DNA of 64,000 bases from Oncomelania hupensis. Its lineage: Eukaryota; Mollusca; Gastropoda; Littorinimorpha; Pomatiopsidae. Shown one piece after another: positions 1 to 12,339 of the stretch. The stretch is from assembly GCA_036898135.1 (NCBI GenBank), contig JBAHVR010000299.1, positions 564,501 through 628,500 on the forward strand. The letters run 5' to 3'. Below the pieces are notes generated by a model. The model was given only the letters and a program-made list of their open reading frames with translations. It made no database searches and was not told the origin of the DNA. Every line of letters starts with the position of its first letter. The stretch's first letter is position 1. The position numbers were made by a program, and so were the translations under genes.

Positions 1-1689
1 TTACAGAAGAACAAGAAGTCTAGGACAGATGGACAGTGTACTGCTCTGATCTTTACAACCACACACCAAACGGAGACCCATCAGTTCTAGCATGTCCAGA
101 GAACAGAGAGGAAGAAGAAATCCTCCCATTTCTCCGAGAAAAAGTTGAGCCAGCAGTGCGATCGCTGAAGAAGGGGAAGTCAGCGGGAGTGGACAACATA
201 CCCGCGGAACTGCTTCAAGCAGGAGGAGAAGCAATGATTGACGCACTCACCATTATCTGTAACAAGATCTGGTTGAATGGGGAGTGGCCTACACCATGGA
301 CCCAGTCTCTTGTCATCACTCTTCCCCAAAATGTTAAGCTTCAGAAATGTGAAAATTACCGCACCATCAGCCTCATCAGCCATCACAGCAAGGTCCTCCT
401 GAAAATAATACTCAACAGGTTGAAACCCCAAGCTGAACAAATCATAGCTGAAGAGCAAGCAGGATTTAGGGCAGGGTGAGGTACAAGTGAACAGATTTTC
501 AACCTCAAGATAATCTGCGAGAAATACCTACAGCACCAAAAGCATCTATATCACGTGTTCGTATACTTCAAGAAGGCGTTTGACCAAGTCTGGCATGCAT
601 CTATGTGGGCAACCATGAGAGTGTACAACATCAGCTCTAAAATTATTGAAGTCATCAAAAACCTGTATGACAAGGCTACCACTGCAGTCCTCCACAACAG
701 CGCCATCGTTAACTAGTTCAGAACACTCAGTGTGCCTCAGGGATGCCTACTCTCTCCAACACTCTTTAACATCTTCCTAGAGCGCATCGTGTCAGATGTC
801 CTTGATCACGAAGTCACAGTCAGCATAGGGGAAGAGCAATCTCCAACCTTCGTTTTGCGGATTACATTGATGGATTGGCTGGAGAGGAACAAGAACTTGA
901 ACAGCTGGTACAGAGGCTTGACACCACCTCCAGAGCCTATGGAATGGAAATAAGTGCAGAGATGACCAAACTGATGACCAACAACACCAATGGCATCAAC
1001 ACGGACATCAAAGTCCAAGGTCAATCCCATAACACAGTGCATAGCTTCAAATGTTTAGGAGACATTGTATCAGACCATGGGTCCAGACCGGAAGTCCTCT
1101 CCAGGATCGCACAAACAACTGCTGCCCTGGCGAGGTTGAAACCAAATTGGAAAGACAGGACCATCAGTCTACATTCCAAGGTAAGGCAGCTGCGCTCCCT
1201 TGTCATCTCCATCTTCCTATATGCTTGCAAAACATGGACCCTCACAGCAGATCTACAACGAAGAATACAAAGCATGGAGGTGAGTTGCTACAGAAGACTT
1301 CTGGGCATTTCCTATGCCCTGCACATCACCAACGACAAAGTCCGACAGACCATCACACAAGCCATTGGACAATACGATGACCTGCTCACAGTGGTAAAAA
1401 AACGGAAACTCCAAGAGTATGGCCACGTCACCAGATTATCAGGTCTTGCAAAGACCATCCTGCACGGCACAGTGCAAGAAGATAGAAGAAAAGGGAGACC
1501 GAGAAAGAGGTGGGAGGACAACATTCGAGAATGGACTGGTTTGACACTGAGCGAAACAATCAGGGTTGCTGAGGACAGGGAAAGATGGAGTACGCTGGTT
1601 AAACGAAAATCTGTGGTGCCCCTACGACCTCCGAGTTACGGGATAGGATAGGATAGGATATGATCGGGTAGGATAGGATAGGATAGTAG
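1..1689 (+). mobile_element. RTE-clade LINE fragment (RT to 3' end), decayed
   Basis: Begins inside the reverse transcriptase region and runs to the C-terminal segment and a (GGATA)n tail at about 1645-1685. Translated pieces match the copies at 50590 and 53937 in this window almost residue for residue (for example AGVDNIPAELLQ, KSLYDKA-like and WYGHV-like motifs). The frame is broken: TGA at 477-479 and TAG at 714-716 replace sense codons kept in the sister copies, and further frame changes follow. The RTE clade is inferred from the EN-RT layout, the BovB-like C-terminal block and the short tandem tail. The 5' end lies outside the window. Confidence 0.85.
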
Positions 1690-1896
1690 AGTTCAAGAAC
1701 AGCCTTCTCTGTCCCCCCTCTCGCCTCCCTTCGTCCCTCTCCCTCCCACTCCCGCGGTTTGTTTCGTTAGCCACGCCTTTTCACGCACGCCGGTGACGTT
1801 TGAAATACCCACAAAGTGCCAAGCTGATGACTGTTTGCGGTAAGTGGGCGGAGCTTTAGTGCTGTATAACTAGATCAGTGAACTAGACACGAAAGA

Positions 1897-2085
1897 GAGG
1901 GGCCGGGTAGCTCAGTTGGTAAGAGCGTCTTGCTAGTAACCGAAAGGTCGCTGGTTCGAATCCCGGATTGGTCAACGTGTGATCATATTATTTTCCCCTT
2001 TACCAACAACTGGCCCGCTGGTGTCAGTATAAATCGGTCCAGTAGTCACCTATATGCGAAAGTGTCGTGTGACTATAATCTACAA
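1897..2085 (+). mobile_element. tRNA-derived SINE, family A, copy 1
   Basis: A tRNA-like head with an A box (TAGCTCAGTTGGTAAGAG) and a B box (GGTTCGAATCC) is followed by a roughly 110-bp tRNA-unrelated body. The same 188 bp recurs without visible differences at 39342-39529, and different sequence flanks each copy, as expected for dispersed SINEs. The acceptor stem pairs poorly, so this is not called as a working tRNA gene. The two identical copies suggest recent activity. Confidence 0.8.
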
Positions 2086-2708
2086 ACAACAACACGAAAG
2101 CCGTAATTATCTATATGGATGTAAGCAGCAAAACCAACGATAATTTGAACAATTCTGTCGATAAATAAAAACATTTCAACATCTTAAACAAATTTATAAT
2201 AATGCAGACAACTTACAGCCCATGTTCGATGACTGCACGCGGGCTCGATCTACCGAGTCTTACTCCGCGAATTATATATCAATATTTGTGAATTAGAGGT
2301 ATGAATTACAACACATAATAGGCAGAGATAATGTTAATGTTAACAAATATTCAACCCTGAGCTAACAAAAAAAAAAATCTTCCTTTGGTAGAATTGTGTA
2401 GGGACTTCATCTTTGCGCGGAAGGTCATACGAAGCGGCCATATAGAAACTCCCTCTCTCTCCAATGTGTGTATTCGACTGGTTGACCCATGGATTCACAC
2501 ACCACGGTGTGTGAAAATGTAAACACACGTATTTGACACAAACCCACAAGTAAGGTCGGAGGTCGAGAACCGGTATTTACACGATTTTTGTAACTGCTGT
2601 TAAGAATCCGGTTTAAAATAAATGGGTTTCAAATTTTGAAACCCACTTTTTTAAAACCCACTCGCACGTCGGTGTATTAAGCGCATAAACCTGATTATAT
2701 GGTTGTAA

Positions 2709-2745
<37 letters not shown>

Positions 2746-3297
2746 ATGATTATGGAGAGGTCATTTGAGCCGTTACAGCCCATCTATCAATCTGCCAATG
2801 ACAGCTACTGCTGGTTTATATTGATTGCTGCTTTCTAATGCGCTGTCATCTTCATATTTACGCTCCACGTTCTGGCTTGTTCCTGATGCTGTCATATTCT
2901 ATAATGGTCTTTTTTTAATTAATTGTCCTCCCGCTTATGAAACCTCAGTTATAGAGGACAGATGCGCCACCACCTGAGATAATAGATCGCGGGAGGAAAA
3001 TGGCAACCAAACTGTATACAAAGAGCTGAGAGATGAGTCACAGCTGAAGACGTTTGCCACCTCCACAAAGGGTCATTTAAAGGTTCTTCTATCACGGGAA
3101 CGGCGGTTTCGTTTGTACAACAATCCACTTGACAAGACACTGCAGAACAGTTTCCTCTTCGCTTTCAGCCAACACTTGTTCTCCATTTCTCCATTGGCCA
3201 AACACTAGTTCGCCACTTCCACATTTTTGGATTGCTACTGGTTTGCGGGTAAGTGGAGATTTGGATTGCTGTAGTTGTTGTTTGTTGTTGTTGTTTC
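2086..3297. other. Intergenic, no gene seen; (CA)n at 2711-2739
   Basis: No ORF with recognisable domains. The stretch has one short (CA)n microsatellite and otherwise unremarkable AT-rich sequence. Confidence 0.5.
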
Positions 3298-3298
3298 T

Positions 3299-3372
3299 CG
3301 TCTTCTTCTTCTTCTTCTTCTTCTTCTTCTTCTTCTTCTTCTTCTTCTTCTTCTTCTTCTTCTTCTTCTTCT
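3299..3372. repeat. (TTC)n microsatellite
   Basis: About 24 near-perfect TTC triplets. The long single-residue reading frames across it are repeat artefacts. Confidence 0.95.
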
Positions 3373-3381
3373 GTCTCCCAT

Positions 3382-3895
3382 TGCACCCGGTACACATTGG
3401 TCGAAGGCTACCAGAAGCATGCTTTGGTAGTCGCCTCAACAGGCAATAAAGCATGCTTTCATGCTTCAGAGCACTGCTTCCTATACACTTCAAGCTCTAT
3501 AGTGCCGGAAAAATCGCAATTTCACTGTAAATATATACAGAATGTTTCTCTACAACATTCCGCTCTTTCCATCTCAAAAACCCATTTGACTTCTTGGATT
3601 CATAAAAAAATGAAACCAAGTGAGGACACTATCCGGCCTCAACAAACGGTTCAAAAACATTCTCAAACGGTTCGTAAAAGACAGTTGACCTAAAAACAAA
3701 TACAGTCTGACCTAATTCGTCCCCTAGAGGAGACGAAACTTACATTTTCTATTTTCATGAGTTGATTGCTCAATGCTCCTAGGGCTTGAAGAGTGTAGTA
3801 AGCAGTGCTCTGAAGCATGAGAGCATGCTTTATGGCCTGTTGGGGCGACTACTACAGCATGCTTCTAGTAGCCTTCGACCAATGTCTATCAAGTG
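3382..3895. repeat. Fold-back inverted repeat, possible MITE
   Basis: An arm at about 3382-3505 (containing CATTGGTCGAAGGCTAC and GCATGCTT) recurs inverted at about 3775-3895, with roughly 270 bp between the arms. The arms are imperfect but align over more than 100 bp. Pyrimidine-rich TTC tracts flank both sides. No ORF lies in the spacer. It could be a fold-back type DNA transposon or a palindromic duplication; no target duplication was identified. Confidence 0.6.
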
Positions 3896-4055
3896 CCCAT
3901 TGCTCTTCTTTCTCCTCTTCTTCAATTTTCCCCTTCTTCTTCTTCTTCTTCTTTTTTTAATTCCTCTCTCCTTCTTTTACTTTTCTTTGTATTTTGTTTC
4001 CTTTCAGTCTTTAATGAACACCTCAAAGGTAAAAAAAATCAAATTAACACGCACG

Positions 4056-4077
4056 CGCACACACACACACACACACC

Positions 4078-4108
<31 letters not shown>

Positions 4109-4109
4109 G
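4056..4109. repeat. (CA)n microsatellite
   Basis: Interrupted CA repeats with CCCA variants. Confidence 0.9.
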
Positions 4110-4569
4110 CTCACTTCAGAACAAGACAACGAGAAACAAAGCATAGAAAACCTCTGTCCTCAAGCCTCGGCAAAGGAAAATTGTGCGAATTTCACATGCA
4201 ATGAACACAGTAGTAGGACAGCAAGAACTGTCAACACAACAACACTTCTAATCAGCACTTCCGCCTTCTTTCCTTCTTCTTTTAAATAACTCCGATGTCA
4301 TTTTGTTCCCCCCCCTCGCCCTCCTCCTCCCCCCTAGCAATGGAAAAAGCTGGCACTACATAGTATGATCATAGAAGAGTTTATTTATGCACTTTATTGG
4401 GGCGACAGTCCTCTGTGATAAAGGTGCTTAGGTTGTTTAGGTTTAGGTTTCATTATCTAAAACAATTCCTAGCACATAACATATTTGTTATAGAGCATGG
4501 AATCATTTAACTTTGCCTTTTTTGAACGAAATTGCATGGGGAAAAACAATCTTAAACTAGTGTTAGAAA

Positions 4570-4860
4570 TGATTCAGATGAATTCTGATTTGATAAGGCC
4601 TAATAAGTTAGTTTACGAAAGATGGATTCTAATTCATTAAGGTCTAGTCTAATAAGTTAGTTTTAGAAAAGATGGATTCTGATTTGTTAAGGACTTAAAA
4701 CTTGATGTATTTCCAAAATATTTACCTTGAGTAGGAAAGAATGATAACTAATGATGGATTCTGATTTGTTAAGGCCTAATAACTTAATGTATGTCCGAAA
4801 TACTTACCTTGAGTAGGAAAGCATGATAATTAATGATAATGATAATGATAATGATAACGA
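4570..4860. repeat. Degenerate direct repeats and (GATAAT)n
   Basis: The phrase GATGGATTCTGATTTGTTAAGG and close variants occur at about 4576, 4620, 4670 and 4752, partly with a shared downstream ACCTTGAGTAGGAAAG. The spacing is irregular (about 44-85 bp). The block ends in a short GATAAT run. Confidence 0.6.
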
Positions 4861-4953
4861 CTTCTCCTGAGGACTGTATGCGTATGCAAGATTTGTGAAA
4901 TGGATTGATTTCCTTATGTGCCTTGTTAATGATCCTGGCAAAGCGTTTCAGCG

Positions 4954-5064
<111 letters not shown>

Positions 5065-5094
5065 GATGAAGAAGAAGAGGAAGAAGAAGAAGAA

Positions 5095-6640
5095 ATCAAT
5101 ATCAATATTTCATTTATTGTCTATTCAGGTGATATTAGACATTAATTAATAACAACAATATAAATCAAATCACGATTAAGAAACCTTGTAATGCGTCTTA
5201 TCATTTTGATGAAGAAGACGTTAATAAAACAACCAACCAACCAACCTTGTAAAAAAATGGAATGAAAGGGGAAGAGGGATTTAACACCAAACTATAAAAG
5301 TCTACCAATAGGAGTCATTGCAATAATTTTCACAACTGCTGTTATCTGTGAATGATGTAATACATCATCTAAAGAATGTCCATACATATTCAGTCAAATG
5401 ATGTCCTTGGTTTTCATACATTGCATTTAAAACTGGACATTCAAATAAAATATGGTAAACTGATATATTTTCGCCACACATACACTGAACATCTGCTGAA
5501 TATTTAGTATTCCATGTGTTCATTCCTAACTTGTATATTAATGTTGACAACTGTCGTGAACAGCTCGGTATAGTAACCTTTTTAATGCTAGTATCTTACT
5601 ACTTTTTCTAATAAAGAATACATTTCATGACAACACATACTCAAATTGTTGACAGAAATAGAATCTAATGATCTTAGCGCTCCCTCTTTGGCTAACTTGT
5701 CACACGCTTCATTCCAATGAATTCCACAATGTTCTGGAACCCAACAGAAATCAACAAGTATACCTCTAGAAAACATACAATGGATCATATGTTTAATTTC
5801 ATATATGAATTCATTTCTTACTTTGGAATTACCCTGTTTTAAAGCATACAAAACCGATTTTGAATTACACAAATCAGTAAACCAAAGAGCTCTAACGGTA
5901 AAGTCATAATGTAGTTGAGAGCCATTACAATAGCATAAATTTCACTCGTTAATATAGAAAACCACTTTCCTAGATAATAAGAGCGTCTTACATTTGATGC
6001 AGGAATGATAAAGGCCGATCCACTATATAAAGAATCTAATACCGAACCATCTGTAAAAATCTTCAAATGGTTTAAATAATTATTTTCAATATGCTCTTTT
6101 ACCTCAGTAACAAAGAGATTAGTGTTATCATCTTTTTCAGTTACACTATAATCAATGTTAAAATTTGCCTTTCTGTGCTCCCATGGTGGAAAAGGCGATA
6201 TTAATGGCATTACGGGAATTGCTGTGATATCAATGTTACACTTTTCAAAAAGATCATTTGCATAGTTCTTAATTGGCTTCAAATAATTAATATGTTTAGT
6301 TCTTTTTGTATAATCTTCTGCATCTATAACAATTTCTTGTACTGAATTAGGGACAGATAAACATCTTAATACATATTTTGAAGTAGCTAATTGACGTTGC
6401 TGGTTTAATGGTAATATTCCAGCTTCTTGGTATGTTTTAATTGTATTTGCATGAACTGGAACACCTAATGCAACTTTACTAGCTCTACTGTCGATGCTTT
6501 GTAATTTATTTAATAAAGTATTGTTTGATGAAAAGTACACCTCCTGACCATAAACAAGCTTTGAACGGACTAGTGATATTGATAAATGTAAGAGGGATTT
6601 GGTATCCTGACCCCAATTTTGTACACTAATAATTTTTTAA
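5095..6640 (-). mobile_element. EN-RT-RNase H LINE, 5'-truncated, minus strand
   Basis: Translated segments 6540-5839 (late RT, WGQD and YGQEVYFS motifs), 5872-5588 (RNase H, with CWVPEHCG and ACDKLAKEGA) and 5550-5365 (Cys/His block CMCGENISVYHILFEC) align in order with the C-terminal half of the intact ORF2 at 33106-36834. Frameshifts separate the segments, so it is a dead 5'-truncated copy. On the minus strand the 3' end carries a GTCTA...TAGAC hairpin near 5120-5145, like other members of this family. Its 5' end abuts an (AAT)n tract at about 6650. Confidence 0.85.
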
Positions 6641-6652
6641 AAAATTAGAAAT

Positions 6653-6790
<138 letters not shown>

Positions 6791-6804
6791 TTTTTATAAA
6801 TTTG

Positions 6805-7194
6805 AAGAAGAAGACTGGATGCTATATACGCGTCTTTCCCCAAATCAATCAGGCTCAAAGCAGGGCGATCTGTACCAACATACATGCTCACCTGTCTCAT
6901 CCACCCTCACACACAATAAATACACATCCATCACTCAAACAGTTGGTGTAAAGGCAGGGAGATGGCTATTGGAAGACAAAAAGAAAATCGAACTTTTATT
7001 TTTGAAATTTGATATTGACTGCGTCCAGTACCATTATTGAATGGAGGGAAGAAACCGGAGTGCCCGGAGAAAATCATCGGTGATCTCAATAGTCTCGTAC
7101 CTAAGTCACATACGTTCGCCCCTTGCGGGAATCGAACCCGCGACCTTCGGCATAGGAAACAGGCGACAAATCCACTGCGCCACGAGGCCACCCC
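6805..7194 (-). mobile_element. tRNA-derived SINE, family B, copy 1
   Basis: On the minus strand a tRNA-like head (GTGGCGCAGTGG A box, GGTTCGATTCC B box) is followed by a body of about 300 bp. The body ends GGGGAAAGACGCGTATATAG and then an (ATT)n tail. A second copy at 14285-14662 has the same head, body order and 3' motif but is more diverged. Confidence 0.8.
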
Positions 7195-7225
7195 AAGTAT
7201 ACAAGTATAAAACATCTTTTAATCT

Positions 7226-7256
<31 letters not shown>

Positions 7257-7296
7257 TTGTTGTTTTTAAATCTCCTTTAACCTTTGTATTTGCCTT

Positions 7297-8475
7297 GCTT
7301 GTCCTATCCTATTCTATCCTATCCCATAACTCGGAGGTCGTAGGGGCACAACAGATGATCGTTTAACCATCGTACTCCATCTTTCCCTGTCCTCAGCAAC
7401 CCTGATTGTTACGCTCAGTGTCAATCCAGTCCATTCTCGAATGTTGTCCTCCCACCTCTTTTTCGGTCTCCCTCTTCTTCTACCTCCTTGCACTGTGCCT
7501 TGCAGGATGGTCTTTGCAAGACCTGATGATCTGGTGACGTGGCCATACCATCGGAGTTTATGTTTTTTCACCACTGTGAGCAGGTCATCGTGTTGTCCAA
7601 TGGCGTGTATAATGGTCTGTTGGACTTTGTCGTTGGTGATGTGCTGGGTATAGGAAATGCACAGAAGTCTTCTGTAGCACCTCATCTCCATGCTTTGTAT
7701 TCTTCGTTGGAGATCCGCTGTGAGGGTCCATGTTTCGCAAGCATATAGGAAGATGGAGATGACAAGGGAGCGCAGCAGCCTTACCTTGGAATGTAGACTG
7801 ATGGTCCTGTCTTTCCAAATTGGCTTCAACCTCGCCAGGGCAGCAGTTGTTTGTGCGATCCTGGAGATGACTTCCTGTCGGGACCCATTGTCTGATACAA
7901 TGGCTCCTAAATATTTGAAGCTATGCACTGTGTTGAGGGATTGACCTTGGACTTTGATGTCCGTGTTGATGCCATTGGTGTTGTTGGTCATCATTGTGGT
8001 CTTCTCTGCACTTATTTCCATTCCATAGGCTCTGGAGGTGGTGTCAAGCCTCTGTACCAGCTATTTAAGTTCTTGTTCCTCTCCAGCCAATCCATCAATT
8101 TCATCCGCAAAACGGAGGTTGGAGTTTGCTCTTCCCCCTATGTTCACTATGCCTTCGTGGTCTGCAAGGGCATCTGACATGATGCGCTTTGAGCTTCTCC
8201 TGAGGGAAAGGCGTAGAATTTTAAATGAAATAAATTATTATTATTAATTATTATGTTGAAAAGTGTTGGGGAGATTAGGCACCCCTGACGCACACCGATT
8301 GTTGTTCTGAACCAGTTTCCGATGGCGCTGTTGTGGAGGACTGCACTGATAGCCTTGTCATACAGGCTTTTGATGACTTCAATAATTTTAGGGATGATGT
8401 TGTACACTCTCATGGGTGCCCACAGAGCTGCATGCCAGACTCGGTCAAACGCCTTTTTGAAGTCTACGAACACAT
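7297..8475 (-). mobile_element. RTE-clade LINE, 5'-truncated, minus strand
   Basis: Minus-strand copy of the same RTE family. An open C-terminal segment lies at 8021-7314 and an RT segment at 8473-8147 (FVDFKKAFDRVWH, GVRQGCLISPTLFN). A short AT-rich disruption near 8215-8255 breaks the frame between them. The (TATCC)n tail is at 7297-7323. It is dead, but the C-terminal segment is well preserved. Confidence 0.88.
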
Positions 8476-9635
8476 GCTTGCTTGTTTGTGGTTAACGATA
8501 TTAAATAAATGCCTGTCCCACGATGTTGCCCTTTTCTTATCGATCTTATATCTATAAAGCGTAAAAGCTGTTTGGAGGCATGTCTGAGCTGCCTTTGTTG
8601 ACCAAGCTGTTAGTCGTAATGCTATATTCTCACCCTAATTTCCCAACACCCCAATGAAAACCCGTATTAATATAAAAATCCCAAACCAGAACCCGAATGT
8701 ATTTAACTAATTGTTGTTTGTCCCATAAGTATTATGTTGAAATGTATCTACAATGGTCGACTAATTATTATGTTGAGTGTTGTCTACAAGGTGATGGCTA
8801 ATTATTAGTTTGAATTTTAGCTGCACAGGATCGGCTTTATGTAAGCTCGCTTGTAACCTATTCTTTAAAACATGGTTTATCATAATTATATAGGTTTTCG
8901 TTGAATAAAAACATTGGTTTAAACCAAATGGATAGTAGGCCTACTTTCATAAAAAATTATAGTTCTCAATGAGGCTAAAGTATTTCTAAGTGAGTTGAAG
9001 CTAAAGTATTCCTGCAGTGAGTTGGATAAAGTAGGAATAGATTTGAGGAAAACGGATAAGAAATACACATAAGATGGTATTGTTACGTCATAGAGTGTTC
9101 TAAGAAGTTCTAAAATCGTATTACTTGTTGAGACCCCTTGGGGGTCATGAGCAATCTTGCCACTGTAGATTGTTGTAACCTATAAAGGGAAAAGTGAAAG
9201 CCCCAGTTGAAAACCTGTCTTTCCTTTATAGGCATGACCGATTCACTGCGGCAACAGTACCCCCGTTGGAGTGCCGGGGGTTTCAGTATAAATAGTATCC
9301 CCACTTTCTGGAAATTTAGTGCTTTAAATTCCCACTGTCGCTGTCTTCCTCATTTGCTCTTTCCCATTCCTGCTCTGTCCTATCACTCTGCTATACTATC
9401 TTCTCCTTCGCTAGATCAATGACCTACCTTTTTTCTTGAAAACTCTTCCTGGACAAGACTCCTTGTTTGTGTATGAGGTCTGTTGGATCAGCTTGGGAGT
9501 ATTGGACGCTTTCTGCCGGGTGGTCACTAGGGCTTCCTATGATGTTATTATTTAGCAATATAGGCATTTTATATGTATGTGTTTTGTTGATAATTTATAA
9601 TGATGTTTGTATTCTATTTTGTTTTTGTAACCGGG
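8476..9635. other. Intergenic, no gene seen
   Basis: AT-rich sequence with only short ORFs and no recognisable domain. Short phrases recur (for example AATTATTATGTTGA near 8250, 8730 and 8765), but no element could be defined. Confidence 0.4.
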
Positions 9636-9845
9636 GGTTCGATTAGTTGGGGGTAAAGCCTCAGCCGTCCCCTGCGTGGGATGTCTTTATTGTAAAGTGA
9701 CTGGCCGGTGGAGGGCATTCAGTTTTCCCACTAGGGTTGTTTCAGCAGATCTTTTATGCGGATCGGGGGTTGTCCGGTCCTGATTTGGCTCGGAAGAGTC
9801 CGCTGGACCTAAAGCAACAATCAATCAATCAATCAATCAATTACT
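9636..9845 (+). mobile_element. Possible LINE 3' tail with (CAAT)n
   Basis: A GC-richer stretch ends in AAAGCAACAATCAATCAATC-type tandem CAAT units, the usual shape of a CR1-type LINE 3' end. No coding sequence is visible, so the call rests on the tail alone. Confidence 0.35.
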
Positions 9846-9948
9846 TGTTGAGACATAGATGAAACTTTGGTGTGTGGTAAACAAGCAGTTCCAAAACCGA
9901 TCTCAATATTGCTACAACAATATCGACCGTAGAAAGCAAACCAACATT

Positions 9949-10067
9949 GTGCAAAGCTTTTCTAGCAACAACATAGAACAAAAATCCAAGATACATGCTA
10001 TCATTACACGTTTCTTGTGCAAAGCTTTTCTAGCAACATCATAGAACAAAACTCCAAGATACATGCT
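9949..10067. repeat. 68-bp tandem repeat, split by an LTR element
   Basis: GTGCAAAGCTTTTCTAGCAAC recurs at 9949 and 10017 (period 68). The same unit continues after the LTR element at 11869-11960, so the retroelement landed inside the repeat. Confidence 0.7.
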
Positions 10068-10661
10068 TGTTACGTTGAAACGCGAAGGATAGTATGTCTG
10101 AAACGCCCACGATAGATCTAATCGTTTCGCTTTGCAAAGTATTCAATAATAGAGTGTATTTACCTTTGATTTGAGTTTGCGTTGTTGTTAGAAGAAGCTT
10201 TGTATAACGTTGATAATTTTTGTTGGTCGATATTATTGGAGAGTTCACTAGATCTGCTTGTTTACTATCGATCGAAGTTTCGCGATATTTGAGAACATTC
10301 TTGGACAGAAAGGAAAGTTGTATGACGTAAGTCAGTGATGACGAAGTTTCATTTGGTTGGTTGTGGTGCGTCACTCTGGCGTGTTCTAAATTATTCTGGA
10401 GTATGAAGAGACTATATAAGTGCCGCACTGTTTCAAAAGAGTTGTGTTGATAGTGTGTTGAAAGTAAAAAGTTGAGAGTGAAAAGGCGAGTGTATGCAGT
10501 TGTTGATGAACGCTGAATAAAGTTTGAAAACTACATACGAAGACTTTGCCTTGTTGCTGAGTGAGCAGGCTGCGTGGATAAACGAACATGAGTTACACTT
10601 TATCAGTACTTCAAGCATCGGGGCTGAATCAACTGATAAAAATATCAACATCGAGTGTAAC
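10068..10661 (+). repeat. 5' LTR
   Basis: 594 bp, TGTTACG...GTGTAAC. It contains a TATATAAG box near 10414 and an AATAAA at about 10514, the expected order for promoter and poly(A) signals. Minus-strand ORFs inside it are shadows. Confidence 0.88.
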
Positions 10662-10832
10662 CTTTTGGGGGCCAAGCTGCGATTCACGCCATAGCCAAAG
10701 GTTCAACTGCTACAACAAGCGAGTCAACGTTACGAGAGGCAGTCATCGAGGATAGCCGCCAAGGAGTTGCGTCGGGAGGGGCCAACATACTGGGACTACA
10801 TCCCCGATAGATTCGGGTTGACTGCAAACTAT

Positions 10833-11128
10833 TTCCGGTCAGTTACGCCAGCAAAAAACTGTCGAAGGCCGAGAAGAATTATTCGACCATGGAGAAAGAG
10901 TGCCTCGCCATCATATGGGGAATCCGGAAGTTCGAACTATACCTTCAAGGAGTGAAGTTCGTGCTACAGACTGATCACAAGCCGCTAACCTACTTGAACT
11001 CTGCCAAGTTTGTGGACAGTCGCATCATGAGATGGGCTATGTACTTGCAGAACTTTAACATGCGAGTAGAATCTATTAAAGGATCAGACAATGTTGGTGC
11101 GGACATTCTCAGCAGAGTGTGTGAGTAA
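10833..11128 (+). pseudogene. Ty3/gypsy RNase H fragment
   Basis: In-frame residues include YASKKLSKAEKNYST, MEKECLAIIWGIRKF and TDHKPLTYL, the standard signature of the RNase H that follows RT in Ty3/gypsy polyproteins, ending NVGADILSRV before a stop. The upstream RT and downstream integrase are deleted. It has no independent function and would depend on a full-length relative. Confidence 0.88.
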
Positions 11129-11272
11129 AGAACATTGACTATGTGGATGGACTGGGCACATTGACAGTGTTCAGACAGACTGAAATAAGTTTTAATTTTG
11201 GACTTTGTTTGTTCGTTGCGTCTCAACGTTGTTGAAAGAAATTGGGTAAATTTCTTCTTGAGTGGGGGGTTA

Positions 11273-11868
11273 TGTTACGTTGAAACGCGAGAGATAGTAT
11301 GACTGAAACGCGCACGATAGATCTAATCGTGTCGCTTTGCAAAGTATTCAATAATAGAGTGTATTTACCTTTGATTTGAGTTTGCGTTGTTGTTAGGAGA
11401 AGCTTTGTATAACATTGATAATTTTTGTTGGTCGATATTATTGGAGAGTTCTCTAGATCTGCTTGTTTACTATCGATCGAAGTTTCGCGATATTTGAGAA
11501 CATTCTTGGACAGAAAGGAAAGTTGTATGACGTAAGTCAGTGATGACGAAGTTTCATTTGGTTGGTTGTGGTGCGTCACTCTGGCGTGTTCTAAATTATT
11601 CTGGAGTATGAAGAGACTATATAAGTGCCGCACTGTTTCAAAAGAGGTGTGTTGATAGTGTGTTGAAAGTAAAAAGTTGAGAGTGAAAAGGCGAGTGTAT
11701 GCAGTTGTTGATGAACGCTGAATAAAGTTTGAAAACTACATACGAAGATTTTGCCTTGTTGCTGAGTGAGCAGGCTCTGTGGATAAACGAACCTGAGGTA
11801 CACTTTATCAGTACTTCAAGCATCGGGGCTGAATCAACTGATAAAAAAAATCAACATCGAGTGTAACA
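11273..11868 (+). repeat. 3' LTR
   Basis: About 97-98 percent identical by eye to the 5' LTR; differences include a longer A run near 11844. It is followed by the ATGCT target duplicate. Confidence 0.88.
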
Positions 11869-11960
11869 ATGCTATCATTACACGTTTCTTGGGTAAAGCT
11901 TTTCTAGCAACATCATAGAACAAAAATCCAAGATACATGCTATCATTATACGCTTCTTGT

Positions 11961-12339
11961 GCGATTGAAAAAAACCAACGTTCGTTCTAATTACTAACGC
12001 GCGCTTTTCGATCGCAACAGATAGATTACAAAACAAAACACTGTGCACTTACTGATTGATAGAAAACAAGCAAGTAAACAAACAAACAGAATGCTTATAG
12101 CCCAAAACATCGGATACTTTTCATCATTATTTTAGTTTAATCCCAGTTCACATGTTGCAATGTCTCACATTCTCACTTTCTTCCGTTCGCATTCCTCCGG
12201 TGTTGTTATTATTATTTTTTTAATTCCGGATGGAAAATGGCCGACACAGGAAATCTTCAAGCCGTTCCTGCGGGAACTGTATCGCCTTTCCCCCACTAAA
12301 TGAGAGACCGGATTTAAAAGAAATGAAGAGAGGGAGAAG
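11961..12339. other. Intergenic, no gene seen
   Basis: No supported feature in this stretch. Confidence 0.4.

Larger units (their letters stand above)
10068..11868 (+). mobile_element. Miniature Ty3/gypsy-type LTR retrotransposon
   Basis: Two direct LTRs (10068-10661 and 11273-11868) start TGTTACG and end GTGTAAC(A), with about a dozen differences between them. The 5-bp direct repeat ATGCT lies immediately outside both ends (10063-10067 and 11869-11873). A polypurine tract (GAGTGGGGGG) precedes the 3' LTR. The 611-bp interior keeps only part of a Ty3/gypsy RNase H region; gag, protease, most of RT and integrase are missing. It is therefore an internally deleted copy. The primer binding site could not be identified with confidence. 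Confidence 0.9.

Noticed and set aside
1897..1975. Functional tRNA gene (also at 39342)
   Set aside because: A and B boxes are present, but the acceptor stem pairs poorly and the unit continues into a shared SINE body; two dispersed copies have the same extension.
10039..11823. Minus-strand ORFs of 61-136 aa in the LTRs
   Set aside because: They lie wholly inside the two LTRs, repeat each other and overlap LTR regulatory sequence; no domain is recognisable.
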